Position numbers and translations under genes: made by a program
Shown: positions 1 through 12,424 of the stretch, in pieces
Position numbering within the stretch: the stretch's first letter is position 1
Layout: every line of letters begins with the position of its first letter
DNA from: Sepiola atlantica
Lineage: Eukaryota; Mollusca; Cephalopoda; Sepiida; Sepiolidae
DNA length: 64,000 bases
Direction: 5' to 3'
NCBI GenBank assembly: GCA_963556195.1
Contig: OY744522.1
Location: 32,019,324-32,083,323, forward strand
The notes under the pieces: model-generated
What the model saw: the letters and a program-made list of their open reading frames with translations, nothing else
The model's database searches: none
What the model was told of the DNA's origin: nothing

Positions 1-103
<103 letters not shown>

Positions 104-256
104 ACTAAAACACATTTAAATGAAGTAGGATTTATTTAATTTATATGACGTTTCGATAAAATGTTTACTTGATGTTAACGTAGAGAAAACATTTTACAAT
201 ATGAATAACGTCGAAAAAAAGTAAGCGAGGGAGAGAGAGGAGAAGAAAAAGAAAAA

Positions 257-258
<2 letters not shown>

Positions 259-296
<38 letters not shown>
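259..296. repeat. (AT)n microsatellite
   Basis: About 19 uninterrupted AT units follow a purine-rich stretch. The open frames across it are translated microsatellite, not a gene. Confidence 0.95.
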
Positions 297-298
<2 letters not shown>

Positions 299-299
299 G

Positions 300-2180
300 A
301 GTGAGAAAAGGAGGAAAACATTTAGGAGAATGAAGGGAGAATACTCTTGCATTCATGTACAGCATTGGTGAAAGTCATCAATCCTGGTTATAAAGCATGA
401 TAAATCCTAAATGCCAACGAACCTTTGTCAAGCACCTTCCGACACTTTTTAGAAATGCATATTCCTGGGGTAAATTCGGAGAGTCCAACTGGTTCTCAAT
501 TTCTTCTCGTAGAGAATAAATTTTGGCCTCGGGATGAATCCTGAAAAAAAAAAAAACGGAAAACAGAAATGAGTAAATATTTTCTGGTATAAACATAGAT
601 CTAATGTTACATCACTGCAGAACTGCTTAACGCACAAAGACCTTTGCCTATGTACGTTAAATAGTAAAATGGGTGGTAGAGGGGCTCGGAAATATCAATG
701 GCTCTGATTGGCTGAGCATTTCATGTGGTCTTCGAGAGAAGCCCTTTTGAATTAGCGAGCTAAATAGAAAGTTGGTAACTCTGGACAGGAAGACACCGAA
801 ATAAGATGATTATAATTAAAGGTTTTAAGAAATTATGATGCAACCTCCATCCTGGCCGGGAATGGAGTTTGTAGAATTAATAAAGTAAGTTTATAAATAT
901 TCAATCTTCAAAATTCCAGCTACTTAAGAAGACAACAAGACTGCAATGCGGTTACATGTGGGAATCCAGAATGAAGCAACTCAAATGATCACGAAGGTGT
1001 GTCCAACACAGAGACTAGGGTAAACATTGTCGTATCAGACACCTTGCCAAATGAAGAGGTTAAAAAACTCAAAGAATCAGTACATATGCTCGGATTCAGT
1101 GACCTCTTAAATAGATAGAGTGTTTAGATACTAATATGTTAGTACTGTAATCTACCGGTATTTATGATAAAACATAACCTACTAATAAACTGTTCAACAT
1201 ATGTGAATGGAAATTTATGTTCTGAATTTAGAATATTATAATCTTTTCATTTTTAACCAAACGTTGTATATTAATTTTCTGAATTTTTTAGATGACGATT
1301 GATAATTTGTATAATTGGGATTATTTGGACTACTGTTCTCATCTTGAGTGTTATTCTCACAACGTTTCAGACAATATAACCTCCGACCTTCTTCATATAT
1401 GATATTAATAATTATCCTCGAGATGGTGAGACATGGGCTGCCTGCAAGGGATTTTTTCTTTGAAACGTCAATCTGTAGGTAGAGGATACTCATAGCTCTC
1501 CACCCAAATTTAGACTGCTTAGAAGTGATGGGCAAGTTTTATCATTCCAGACATTACCTTCTCTTGTGGGAGGGAGTTATTGCTAATTGCCTCAGAGCTC
1601 TTCACCAGGTAATGCAGAGAGAGCTGATCATTGCTAATTTGGCACCCATCGAGGGTTCCCCTTTTTCAGGGAGCTGTATTCCCACAATACACTGACCTTG
1701 TGTTTAATTTTTGTCACTATGGGAGTTAGGTAAATTTCTTTAAGTAGATTGCTCACTGAAGCAAAAACATACCTTAGCACTGACTCAGTATTTTATTCTG
1801 ATAGTGAAGCAGTCGAAAATTACCCCCTGGAGTTTATAAATTCTCCCACACCTTCTGGTATATCTCCACATTGCCTTAACCTCTAATTTATAGCTATTAT
1901 TATTCATGGGAAAATACAATAGTTGAGATGAATATCACCATGAACTGAGAGACTGGGCGTACCAAGTTCGAATTCTGTTGGTTCATTATAGATGTTGGCA
2001 ACATTAAAGTGGTTTCTCCTGTAATACAAAATAACCCAGAGTGTAAAAGTCTTAAAATAGTACGGTTTATTCTAACGTATATATTTTGTACAAATAATAG
2101 TAACTACAGGTAATCCAATATGGTTTAACAGAATACAATTGAATTCCCAGACTACTGTCCGTAGTCGTATTTATTGTCCA
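300..2180. other. unassigned AT-rich sequence
   Basis: No protein motif, RNA gene or clear repeat structure could be recognised here. Around position 1960 there is a TTCGAATT core resembling a tRNA-type B box, but no matching A box, so it is not called. Confidence 0.5.
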
Positions 2181-2309
2181 GACTAGTTCACTTATTTAGT
2201 GACTGAGGGGAGTCCGGTATAGAAATAACTGGAGAAACCAATGCCAATGCCAACAACAACATGTATCTGGTCAAATGTTGAAACATGCTGATAAATACGA
2301 ATTTACATC

Positions 2310-2310
<1 letters not shown>

Positions 2311-2403
<93 letters not shown>
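2311..2403. repeat. (ATT)n trinucleotide repeat
   Basis: A pure ATT run of about 31 units. It creates artificial poly-Ile and poly-Asn frames on the two strands. Confidence 0.98.
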
Positions 2404-2405
<2 letters not shown>

Positions 2406-2409
2406 TCTA

Positions 2410-3880
2410 ATGAACCTCTCAATAAAACAAGGTCTATGCAATGGGACTCACAAAAAAGTTGTACAGATCCACGAGATTAACATTGAAGTGTCAATAAGTA
2501 GCACTGACTTGTGGTAACGGTGCAGAGAGACAGAGGGATAAGCAGCCATGACTAGTATGCACACGCTGCAAAGAAACAGTGGCCGCACGCGGGCACTTGC
2601 CTAGAACTGTTTGATTATGAGGCGAGGGTCGTGATTATGCAAAATAGGCGCTGTTGGCAGTCGAAAATGGCTAAATAAAGAAGTGAGATTTTTAGCTCAA
2701 GGAGTCATATTTGTTTCGGACGCCACATCGTCGTGTGTGTTTTGAACGGGTGTCATTCATCTCTTTGTTTGGCCTGTTTTTGATGAGAGAATAAAAAGGG
2801 AACTACTGCTACTGCTAGTATTGGGAGCGAACGTCTTGTTTTTCGGTAAAGCGAAGAAACAAGGACTACTGCTACTGCTAATGATAAGATCGGACGTCTT
2901 TTGTTGCTGGTGGAGAGGGAGAACTGCTACTGCTGTGAGATTAAGAGCAAACGTCGTCACTGATGTTGGTGAAGGGAGGAGAAATAATCCGGCAACATGC
3001 TTGAATACTGAGAGCTGGAATTCTGTGTGTTCTTTCAGCTCTAAATAATTTATGTGACTGAAATAGGAATTGGTTGACCAAACAGATATTTCATGACTCT
3101 AATTCGAGAGTTCTGATTCTAAGGACCAAACTTAATCCAAACATTCCTTCCATGCTGCATAGGACCTATTTCCCACTTCATCTGTCCTTTTCTATGACAA
3201 TCGATGAATTGTAGGGGCAAATATTTGACAGATTTTGGATTCATTTTCAGCAACCATGCTTCAATCATGGAACAGCTGTAAATCTCAAAGGGCTAAGACA
3301 ATAGACAGTTAAGAGTTCAAGTAAATAAAACACCGAAACGAAAACATAAACGCTCTAAAAGAAAGGAATTTCATTCTCTTGAAACTATTGTATGTAGAGA
3401 AGTACTTTAAAAGATGTTAACATATTTCTTTTAAGAACAAAGAAAATAATTTTAAATGTAGAAATAATTTATTTATTTTTTATGGAAATCGCTCCAGACA
3501 AGGCATAAAGCCACTTGATGTAAGAAGCTAAAAATATACTACTACTAAAAGATCAAAAACTAGCAAACAGTAAGTGTTAAATGGATAGATTCCGACCCAG
3601 AAAACAGCAATTCCCCCCCTTTGTTAAAAATATAACTTATGGAATGTGAAGACTAAAGCAAAAAATAATGGCATAAAAATAAAGATTTATTACTGTTATT
3701 AACTAATGAACAATGTTCAATTATTTGCAAATATATGTGAATTGATTTGTGAAATCTTTCACCGATCCGTCTAGTAGATATAGGAACCAATAATTAACAA
3801 AAGAGGGCCCAGAATTAAAAAGAATAGTAGTAATATTAATAACTACTTAATTATAATGTAAGCATAGAAAATGCAATATT
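2410..3880. other. unassigned, with short imperfect internal repeats
   Basis: Between about 2800 and 2960 a motif of the kind GAACTACTGCTACTGCTA followed by GCGAACGTC or GGACGTC recurs three times at roughly 60-bp spacing, a degenerate short tandem repeat. The remainder is AT-rich with no recognised coding content. Confidence 0.5.
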
Positions 3881-4175
3881 GTAGCGATATTAAATGTGTG
3901 TTGTGTTAGATTTCATAGAAAAAGAAATTACCATTAGAAATTAGATGACGTAAGAATAGGAAATTTCCACAAGCAATTAAGCTAACGTGTTAAGGAAACG
4001 ACGTCATGAACGTTAAGTCAACATGGAAGAATACGTTAATCTGATCTCTCTCTCCTGGGTTTAGAAGACGATGGCGATCAGACCTATTTAGGAGGTTTTT
4101 CTCTCTTCCCCATGGGGACGGGCGATAAGAAGACCAATATAGTGTATTATTAAAACCTAAAATGAACATGTTCTG
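3881..4175 (+). repeat. possible LTR-like segment
   Basis: The stretch begins near a TGTAG and ends in a GC-richer block with a CCCATGGGGACGG patch, an AATA-rich stretch and a CTGTTGTTATTAACGG tail, the general style of a Ty3/gypsy LTR end. No second copy exists in the window and no target duplication or primer-binding site was confirmed. It could equally be unrelated unique sequence. Confidence 0.2.
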
Positions 4176-4478
4176 TTGTTATTAACGGGTACAAGAAAGA
4201 ATGAAAGAGAGACATATGGCTGCTATCAATATCACAAGATAAGGACAAAAACAGATCAACTCTACTGCAACAGCCACGACGACTATTACTACTGTCATGG
4301 TCATCATTAAGAATTCTTAAAAAATCCAATCGTTATAAGTAATTGAGCAGCCTAGTGTTGTTTATGCTACATGCAACAAGATATGGTATGCAGACGAAAT
4401 ACTGCTAGGAGTCACCGGTAGATATTTGGGTGCTTTGTTACGTTAGGACCCGAGCTAACTTTGACCCTGTTGTTAGAA

Positions 4479-4490
4479 TTAGGGTTAGGG
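4479..4490 (+). repeat. short interstitial telomere-like motif (TTAGGG)2
   Basis: Two exact TTAGGG units, followed by related GGTTTTAAGGTTAAGG sequence. It is too short to be a former telomere and probably belongs to a dispersed repeat. Similar CCCTAA runs occur at 21507-21534 and 32505-32546. Confidence 0.6.
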
Positions 4491-4639
4491 TCAAAGTGGG
4501 GTTTTAAGGTTAAGGTTTTCCTTTTCTTTTTTATTTCTGTCATCTATTTATGTTCTCCTCTTTACGCTGCTGCAACTACTTTATTCGTATATTCCCTTTC
4601 CTCTTAATTTACATCATTTATTTATTCTCAATGTAAAAG

Positions 4640-4935
4640 TGACAATTGTCAAACAGTTTGATATGTACTAGTAGTTAAAAGAGAATAGTTTTAATAAAAA
4701 ATTGATTTACGAAAATATTTTCAATACATATCGATTTTTCAATTATTCAATTGTTCTTTTAATTATCTTGTAATATATCATACCACCAGTGTGTGATAAT
4801 AATACTCTGATAATATTTTACCAATAATTCAATTTTTTTTATAGAACACATCTTTTTACCAAAGAGAAAATATCAACATTTTCCTATTTCTAAGGAAGAT
4901 TATTATGCAGATGGTCTTTTGTGGTTTGAAATTCT
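4640..4935 (+). repeat. dispersed repeat family R2, uninterrupted copy
   Basis: This segment is similar over its length to 6545-6700 joined to 7441-7560. Shared landmarks are GAAAATATTT, ATCATACCACC/ATCATGCCACC, CTCTGATAATATTT, CCAATAATTCAATT, TTTTTACC(A/G)AAGAGAAA and GATTATTATGC. The second copy is split by a LINE, so this one serves as the empty-site reference. Confidence 0.7.
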
Positions 4936-5559
4936 TGTCTTTCAATTTTGTTCAAACCCCATTACATGATTTGAATCTAGAAAATGCCTAAAATTTAAGG
5001 CTTAAGCTTATGGAATCTTAGGAAGAAACTGAAATTGAGGGAGTCTTGCTTAATCGGTGTCATATGACTATGGATAAAATTCACTGCAAATATGAAATGT
5101 TTCAATTTTCAAATGGAAGGTTGTACTTATATTATGCCCCCCCCAACCCTTTTAAATGCTCCTATGTTGAGTTTAATCAACTGAATATAGTTCCACCTGA
5201 TCGAGTAGTGACGAGGGCAGTGACTCTAATCTTAATATCACGTGATGAAATCACTACGCTACAGGAACTACCACGTGACATGTAAATAGTGCCAAATTGG
5301 GCGCCAAAAGAGATTCAACTGTTGTATATTTAGTTCGTAATAAATGTTCGTGCCTGTTGCACGTGTATTAATTTTTCATCATTGATTCTTGTTTTTTCTT
5401 CCTCGTCTTTGTGGTTCACTGCCTAGCATTATGTCTCACTCTAACACGCAAAGTTTAACATCCTAGGAAACTGAAATTTTGGGAATATCTATTAATTGCT
5501 GTCGTATACTTATTGTTAACATTTCTCAAAATTCGGAGGTATCTGAATTTTAACGAAGG

Positions 5560-5895
5560 GCTTCGACCCCTTTTTACCCTACTTTACATGAAACTTGTGG
5601 CCAACGCCACAACTTTCTTTCTTTGTTTGCTCAGTCATTCTTCGTCTCTGAGGTAGAGAATCTCGCCGAATCACGTTTGCCAAAAAGATTCCGGCCAATG
5701 AGGCACCAACAGGTCAACTTGACCACGCGTGATTTTTAGTCTATAAAAAGGCATGCACCTTCTTCCTCTTTCTCTTTTTTTGCCTTCAACGTTCTGGGCG
5801 AGCGCACGTCGGAGATCGTCGACTCCCCCCCTCCCCACACACACCGGCTCGAACGAGCAGCGTGGGGGGAGGAAAAGGTAATCCCTTTTAATTCA
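5560..5895 (+). promoter_or_regulatory. TATA-containing promoter-like patch, possibly an LTR
   Basis: A TATAAAAAGG box at 5742-5751 sits downstream of a CCAAT-type CGGCCAATGAGG. It is followed by a pyrimidine-rich stretch and a GC-rich, CpG-containing segment around 5790-5875. This arrangement stands out from the AT-rich surroundings and resembles the U3/R part of an LTR or a polymerase II core promoter. No coding sequence can be attached to it. An AATAAA lies near 5339, but LTR boundaries were not found. Confidence 0.35.
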
Positions 5896-6544
5896 AATGA
5901 ACTCTTCTTCAAACATTCATATTACATTCGCCACACAAAAAGACAGCAAACTCGCATCGCATATACTCTTTACAAACATGAACTTATAAGCAGAACTGTC
6001 GCATTCCTAAAAGTACGAACTCTATAAAATGTTAAGTAAATAAATTGGTTTGTTTCATATAAATGTTTTCCTCTTTACTAATTTTATAAAATATCATTCT
6101 TGTGTGTTTAGCTTTCTCATTCCTTCGCTTTCTTTTTAATATAAGTTTTAGATAATAATAATGTTTTCTTTCTTTTCCCTTTGTTTGTCTACACCTCTTA
6201 ATTATACCTACACGTGGTCCGGCCATTTCGACTAGGCCACGCGTGGTCGGCCACGTCCAAAGCAGTGGGTGACATGCCGCTACAAAGGCATCTCTCTCAC
6301 AACCTATGGTCGAGGGATTCGTTCTCTCATTAACCATTTGTCCGGCAATCCTTCGCCACTGTTGTTAATTCCTTTGTCCTTCGTTCTTTCGAATCTCCCG
6401 CCATAATTGATAACCTCCACAGGGGGCCATAAACTAAATTAAACTAATTATAGCTCATATTACGACCTCTTACATCTAACAGCAGTGTCCGAAAATTCAG
6501 AATGATCGGTTGATTAGTTTAGGAGTGAATATTCTACATTTTCA

Positions 6545-6700
6545 TTTGATTCACGAAAATATTTAATTTGATTTTTCGATGTATAAAATCGCTATTTATA
6601 TCGAATGCATCGACATTTTAGAGTATTTAATTTATCGTTTAATCATTCCGTAAAATATCATGCCACCGGATGTGTGTTAATAACACTCTGATAATATTTA
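6545..6700 (+). repeat. R2 repeat, left half of split copy
   Basis: Similar to 4640-4820. The homology stops at CTCTGATAATATTTA, where the LINE 3' end begins, and resumes at 7441. Confidence 0.65.
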
Positions 6701-7440
6701 AAAAAAATTTTTTTTAACGTAGGTCACCCCAAACAAGGCAAGGCGCCACTGTAGACGTAAGGGGCTACTGAGAAGAAAGAAAAGGGAGGAAGGTTGGGGG
6801 GGGGGGGTCGACCTAAACTGAGATCTGCGCAGCGAGACGTTTGTTTACATTAATTTTGAATTTCTGCATGTCAGTACTGACGGGGAAACAGGGGGCAGGG
6901 AGGGAGTTCCAGAGGCCAGCAGTACGAGGAAAGAAGCTATTTGAGTAGAAAGTTCTCCGTCATCTGGGGACCTACACAGTGAATGGAAGAGATTTAGTTG
7001 ATTGTCAAGTTGGTCTAGTGAATTTACGTCGCGGGGGCACGAGATTAGCCAATTCATCGGAGCATAATCCATTGAAGTATTTGTAAAACAAGCACAAGGA
7101 TGCTACATTGCGGCGATGGGACAGGGACTGGAGCTTGGTTGACAGTGAGAGACCTATTAGGTTTGCGACTCTTTTTTGGACCTTGTCAAGAAGGGAGAGA
7201 GTAGTAGATGATGCACCAGCCCATATGTGGCAACAATACTCCATGCATGGGCGGATGGTGGCTTTGTAGAGATACAGGATAATCAGCACGGTAGAGGGAG
7301 TCAACCTTGTTTGCAGCAGCCTTGGCAATGTCTTCAATGTATTTGTTCCAATTCATGTTACCTGTGAAGGTTAGGCCGAGGAGTTTAAATGATGAACTCT
7401 ACTCTCAGGTAGGGTGTTATTTGCCATGACAATCGGTGGT
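6700..7440 (-). mobile_element. jockey/CR1-type LINE 3' fragment (copy A)
   Basis: This 5'-truncated non-LTR retrotransposon reads on the minus strand. The reading frame at 7337-7005 contains YKATIRPCMEYCCHIW, RVANLIG, LSHRRNVASLCLFYKYFNG and CSDEL, the region after the catalytic palm in jockey/CR1-group reverse transcriptases. A shifted frame carries the rest. The 3' UTR ends in a sequence shared by all six copies (TACAGTGGCGCCTTGCCTTG, then TTTGGGGTGACCTACGTTAA in this orientation) plus an A-rich tail. It is inserted into an R2 repeat. The clade assignment is by eye; the LINE identity is secure. Confidence 0.85.
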
Positions 7441-7560
7441 TTTATTCCAATAATTCAATTCTTTATACAACAACTCTTTTTACCGAAGAGAAAGTAACAA
7501 GGCGTTCCCATTTCTAAGGTAGATTATTATGCGTATGGTCTTCTGTAGTTAAAATAGTTG
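7441..7560 (+). repeat. R2 repeat, right half of split copy
   Basis: Continues the R2 homology (CCAATAATTCAATTC, TTTTTACCGAAGAGAAA, GATTATTATGCGTATGGTC) exactly where 6545-6700 stopped, showing that LINE copy A interrupted an older repeat. Confidence 0.65.
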
Positions 7561-8036
7561 AAGAACTTTTAATAAAAAGTTAACTTGAATTGCATTAGTC
7601 ATGCGGCTTATGATTAACCATGTCTAATACAGTCAACCTTAAAAGAAGAAGAAAGAAAATAAGGTTTCCCGTACCGGAGCTAATTAAACAAATCTAATCA
7701 ATAATGCAGAACAATACATTTTCTTTCTTTCTTTTCTTTCACTTTTATTATCTGCACTCGAGAAGTGCTTAATAAACAGAAATTCAATAGTCTGAATCGA
7801 TGAAGTATAACACGTTGGTTTAGACAATATTACAAAAATGGGACTTTTGCATCGACTTTCCATAAAGAATGTTGTACATTATTAAAAAAATCAATTGCTG
7901 GAAACCAAACAGGGAAAAAAGTGTTTTGCAATATAATTACACTAATCTGCATTTCTCTTGTGGGGTGATAAACGACCCTTACTGACAGAATCAATCAAGT
8001 CCGATAAGAGTGATAAATAGTGTGCATGTTATTCTG

Positions 8037-8038
<2 letters not shown>
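7561..8038. other. unassigned AT-rich sequence
   Basis: No motif recognised. There is a short TTTCTTTC pyrimidine stretch near 7721-7740. Confidence 0.5.

Positions 8039-8107
<69 letters not shown>
8039..8107. repeat. (TA)n microsatellite
   Basis: About 34 uninterrupted TA units. Confidence 0.97.
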
Positions 8108-8110
<3 letters not shown>

Positions 8111-8513
8111 TAGTATGTATTTTAAAGGCTGTGGGCAATGCAAATTCCAGGTAAGATGCAAGTTGTAAGGAACAAAAACAATAAATCGAATACGAAATAT
8201 GACTTACTATTTATTTTTCCTAAAATCTTACATAACAGCAAGAGTGTTATTAGCTGTTTGTGTGATGTCCGGATGATTAAAAAATCATTATTTAATATTT
8301 CGGGAAAAGAAACTTCCCGTTGTCAAAAATAATAAATACCAGAAGAATTCCCCGACTATGCAGAAAATCTGACAAAATAAATAGCTTGGATGCTTGAAGA
8401 GGCCGTAGGGTCGAAATTAATTATTGCACCCGATTATGTGATTCCGTGTTACTTTATTGATTATTACATTGAGCTCTCATACACGGATTTCCTTCTGGAA
8501 TTCATTTAACTCT

Positions 8514-8525
8514 AACACACACACA

Positions 8526-8615
<90 letters not shown>
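8514..8615. repeat. (AC)n(TA)n compound microsatellite
   Basis: About seven AC units followed by about 43 TA units. The Tyr-Ile frames on both strands here are artefacts. Confidence 0.97.
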
Positions 8616-8617
<2 letters not shown>

Positions 8618-9127
8618 ACCTTGTATTCGAGCGTTTTAGTACAGTACAACAGATTGGCGACGATGGAATTTTGTATTGACCTATACGGTATTAACAAAAT
8701 AACGAACAAAGACACAAAGAAATTCACAAAGTGAAAAAAAAACATGGATGCCTTGAAAACTTTTATGTTGGAACTTTTAAACCAAGAAGGAAAAAGGCGA
8801 TACATAGAAAGGATAAAATACAGCATAGTGAAGACACGGAATTAAAAAGATGTCGAACGACAGAATTTTTTTTCCAAATTCTCAGACAAATTATCAGGAG
8901 AAAACGACCACGGTAACTATCTCTTTTGCTCAAGATCTCGTAATTAACTTCATTTGAAAATGTGGGTACATGTCAGCAGAAGAGATCACATTTGTAGAAA
9001 ATGTTTGAAGAGACGAGAAAACCTTCTAAAACATTTCTACATATTTAGACAAGAAAAAAGTTCTGCTATGGCTTGGAGCCATTGAAATGACACACTATCA
9101 AATAATCAAGGTGGCGTTTCGTTTCAG

Positions 9128-9303
9128 GAAAACATTTTGCTATTAACAAAGAGTTTTGGCGAAAGGGATCACTTTTCAACACAGAATACCAATGTCATAA
9201 TCTGACCAAAAACGATACAGGAGATTATACTATATTTGCAAGCGAGGTGAATAAGAAATGTGAGAAATTCAAACTCAGCTACGTCACTCCAGATATGTTC
9301 TAG
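9128..9303 (+). CDS. possible terminal exon, Ig-like fragment
   Basis: One frame reads about 57 residues to a TAG at 9301-9303. It contains EYQCHNLTKNDTGDYTIFA, which resembles the Cys and D-x-G-x-Y signature of an immunoglobulin fold, followed by EVNKKCEKFKLSYVTP. The usual second Cys after the Tyr is replaced. A polypyrimidine-AG (TTTCGTTTCAG) ends at about 9127 and could be a 3' splice site. There is no upstream exon to join it to and no promoter. It may be an exon, an exon relic inside a repeat, or chance. An inverted-repeat arm begins just downstream. Confidence 0.3.
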
Positions 9304-9324
9304 TGTCTCATATTTGTACAAGGT

Positions 9325-9515
9325 TTGACGGACTAATTAGACTTCAGGCACCCCAGAGTAAGCAAATACCAAAAGGACACATTTAGGTTGACATCGGTGT
9401 CTTTTTCTTTTACTTCCGGTTGTATTATAAACAAATAATACGTGCACACTTGCCGTCGCAGATTTAATTAAAAAAGCTTTATTTACAAAACCTTTCGTTT
9501 TGTAAACGATGGAGA
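9325..9515 (+). repeat. left arm of inverted repeat around minisatellite
   Basis: Landmarks AGGCACCCC, AAGCAAATACCAAAAGGACA, GGTTGACA(T/C)CGG, ACTTCC(G/A)GTT and TTTATTTACAAAAC recur in reverse complement at 12425-12625. The two arms face each other across the AT-rich array. Confidence 0.75.
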
Positions 9516-9540
9516 TTTAAAAAGAAAAAAAACACGCTAC

Positions 9541-9636
9541 AAACGTTTTTATTAAACAAAATGTGTAAACAAACGTTTTTATTAAACAAAATGTGTAAAC
9601 AAACGTTTTTATTAAACAAAATGTGTAACCAAACGA
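9541..9636 (+). repeat. 30-bp tandem repeat, three copies
   Basis: Three consecutive 30-bp units (AAACGTTTTTATTAAACAAA plus ATGTGTAAAC) are identical except for one base at the end of the third. Confidence 0.95.
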
Positions 9637-9735
9637 AGTAAATTCAAACAAAAACATTTAAATTAGTCGATGCAGAGATGGATTACAAAAGTTTCTGTTT
9701 TGTAAAATCTGAAGATTTATAAAAAAAAAAGAAGT

Positions 9736-12008
9736 TATATTTAATATCTATTTCCAAGCATAATGAAATAAAAATTTAATATTAAAAATTAAAAAAATAT
9801 TAAATATTTATTTCCAAGCATAATGCAATACGAATTTAATATTACAAATTAAAAAAATATTAAATATTTATTTCCAAGCATAATGAAATACAAATATAAT
9901 ATTAAATATTAAAAAATATTAAATATTTATTTCCAAGCATAATGAAATCAAAATTTAATATTAAAAATTAAAAAAAAAAAAAATATTTATTTCCAAGCAA
10001 AATGAAATAAAAAATTTAATATTAAAAATGAAAAAAATATTAAATATTTATTTCCAAGCATAATGAAATAAAAAATTTAATATTAAAAATTAAATTTTTT
10101 TTAAATATTTATTTCCAAGCATAATGAAATACATATATAATATTAAAATTTTAAAAATATTAAATATTTATTTCCAAGCATAATTAAATAGAAATTTAAT
10201 ATTAAAATTTTTTAAAATATTAAATAATTATTTCCAAGCAAAATGAAATAAAAAATTTAATATTAAAAATGAAAAAAATATTAAATATTTATTTCCAAGC
10301 ATAATGTAATACGAATTTAATATTAAAAATGAAAAAAATATTAAATATTTATTTCCAAGCATAATGAAATAAAAAATTTAATATTAAAAATTAAAAAATA
10401 TTGAATATTTTTTTCCAAGCATAATAAAATAAAAAATTTAATATTAAAAATTAAAAAATATTAAATATTTATTTCCAAGCATAATGAAATAAAAAATTTA
10501 ATATTAAAAATTAAAAAATATTAAATATTTATTTCCAAGCATAATAAAATAAAAAATTTAATATTAAAAATTAAAAAATATTAAATATTTATTTCCAAGC
10601 ATAATGAAATAAAAATTTAATATTAAAAATTTTAAAAATACTAAATATTTATTTCCAAGCATAATAAAATAAAAAATTTAATATTAAAAATTAAAAAATA
10701 TTAAATATTTATTTCCAAGCATAATAAAATAAACATTTAATATTAAAAATTAAAAAATATTAAATATTTATTTCCAAGCATAATGAAATAAAAATTTAAT
10801 ATTAAAATTTTTTAAAATATTAAATATTTATTTCCAAGCATAATAAAATAAAAAATTTAATATTAAAAATTAAAAAATATTAAATATTTATTTCTGAGCA
10901 TAATTAAATAGAAATTTAATATTAAAATCTTTTAAAATATTAAATATTTATTTCAAAGCATAATGAAATACTAATTTAATATTAAAAATTAAAAAAATAT
11001 TAAATATTTATTTCCAGGCATAATTAAATAAAAAATTTAATATTAAAAATTAAAAAAATATTAAATATTTATTTCCAAGCATAATGAAATAAAAATTTAA
11101 TATTAAAAATGTTAAAAATATTAAATATTTATTTACAAGCATAATTAAATAGAAATTTAATATTAAAAATTAAAAAAATATTAAATATTTTTTTCCAAGC
11201 ATAATAGAATAAAAAATTTAATATTAAAAATTAAAAAAATATTAAATATTTATATCGAAGCATAATTAAATACAAATATATTAAAAATTTGGAAAAAATT
11301 AAATATTTATTTCCAAGCATAATTAAATAGAAATTTAATATTAAAAATGAAAAAAATATTAAATATTTATTTCCAAGCATAATGAAATAAAAATTTAATA
11401 TTAAAAATTTTAAAAATATTTAATATTTATTTCCAAGCATAATGAAATAGAAATTTAATATTAAATATTAAAAAATATTAAATATTTATTTCCAAGCATA
11501 ATGAAATAAAAATTTATTATTAAAAATTTTAAAAATATTGAATATTTATTTCCAAGCATAATGAAATAGAAATTTAATATTAAAAATTTAAAAAATATTG
11601 AATATTTATTTCCAAGCATAATGAAATAGAAATTTAATATTAAAAATTTAAAAAATATTGAATATTTATTTCCAAGCATAATGAAATAAAAATTTAACAT
11701 TAAAAATTTATAAAATATTAAATATTTATTTCCAAGCATAATGAAATAAAAATTTAATATTAAAAATTAAAAAAATATTAAATATTTATTTCCAAGCATA
11801 ATGAAATAAAAATTTAATATCAAAAATTTAAAAAATATTGAATATTTATTTCCAAGCATAATGAAATAAAAATTTAATATTAAAATTTTTTAAAATATTA
11901 AAAATATTAAATATATATTTCCAAGCATAATGAAATACAAATATAATATTAAATATTAAAAAATATTAAATATTTATTTCCAAGCATAATGAATAAAAAT
12001 TTAAAAAT
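9736..12008. repeat. AT-rich ~59-bp minisatellite, about 38 units
   Basis: A core of ATTTATTTCCAAGCATAATG recurs once every 58-60 bp, joined by (T/A)-rich linkers such as TTAATATTAAAAATT. Units differ by small indels and substitutions, so the array is not freshly homogenised. Between 11461 and 11739 the local period is 60 bp, and the minus strand stays open with a 20-residue repeat beginning MLGNKY; this looks like a by-product of period length, not a gene. Inverted repeats lie on either side. Confidence 0.95.
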
Positions 12009-12424
12009 AGATAATTTTATTGACAAAACTTTTTATAATATACACACAGAACAAACAAATATAAAAAACATTGCACAGATGGTGTCCTTATTTATTTGCC
12101 TCCCCACGAGGATAGAGTTAAACAAAGGTAGGTTTTTAATCAAGAGAATATCCAGCTCCGACCAAAAATGGCATTCTGGATTGTGACAAACCAAAAAATG
12201 CCCTCAGTCTAGAAGGATTTCTTCTTCACTGACCGAGGACAGGAAATATGAAGTATAATATCAGAATTGACACTGCACTTTGCTCCTAGCCAACAGGTCA
12301 AGGACCGTTTTGAAAAAGGTATTTTCTGTGTGCCTTTTTAACGTACATTTTTAATTAAAAAATGTTTTATTTACAAAACAAAAAACAAAACAATACGCAA
12401 TTTTTAATTTAAAATTTATTTTCT

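Noticed and set aside
2188..2517. Poly-Asn and poly-Ile frames
   Set aside because: Direct translations of the (ATT)n repeat.
8457..8826. Open frames of 60 and 104 codons across 8.5-8.8 kb
   Set aside because: They are mostly translated (TA)n as Tyr-Ile on both strands, with no protein motif outside the microsatellite.
9736..12008. CRISPR-like array of repeats and spacers
   Set aside because: Repeats are AT-rich and contiguous, linkers are themselves repetitive, and nothing else suggests a prokaryote; it is a minisatellite.
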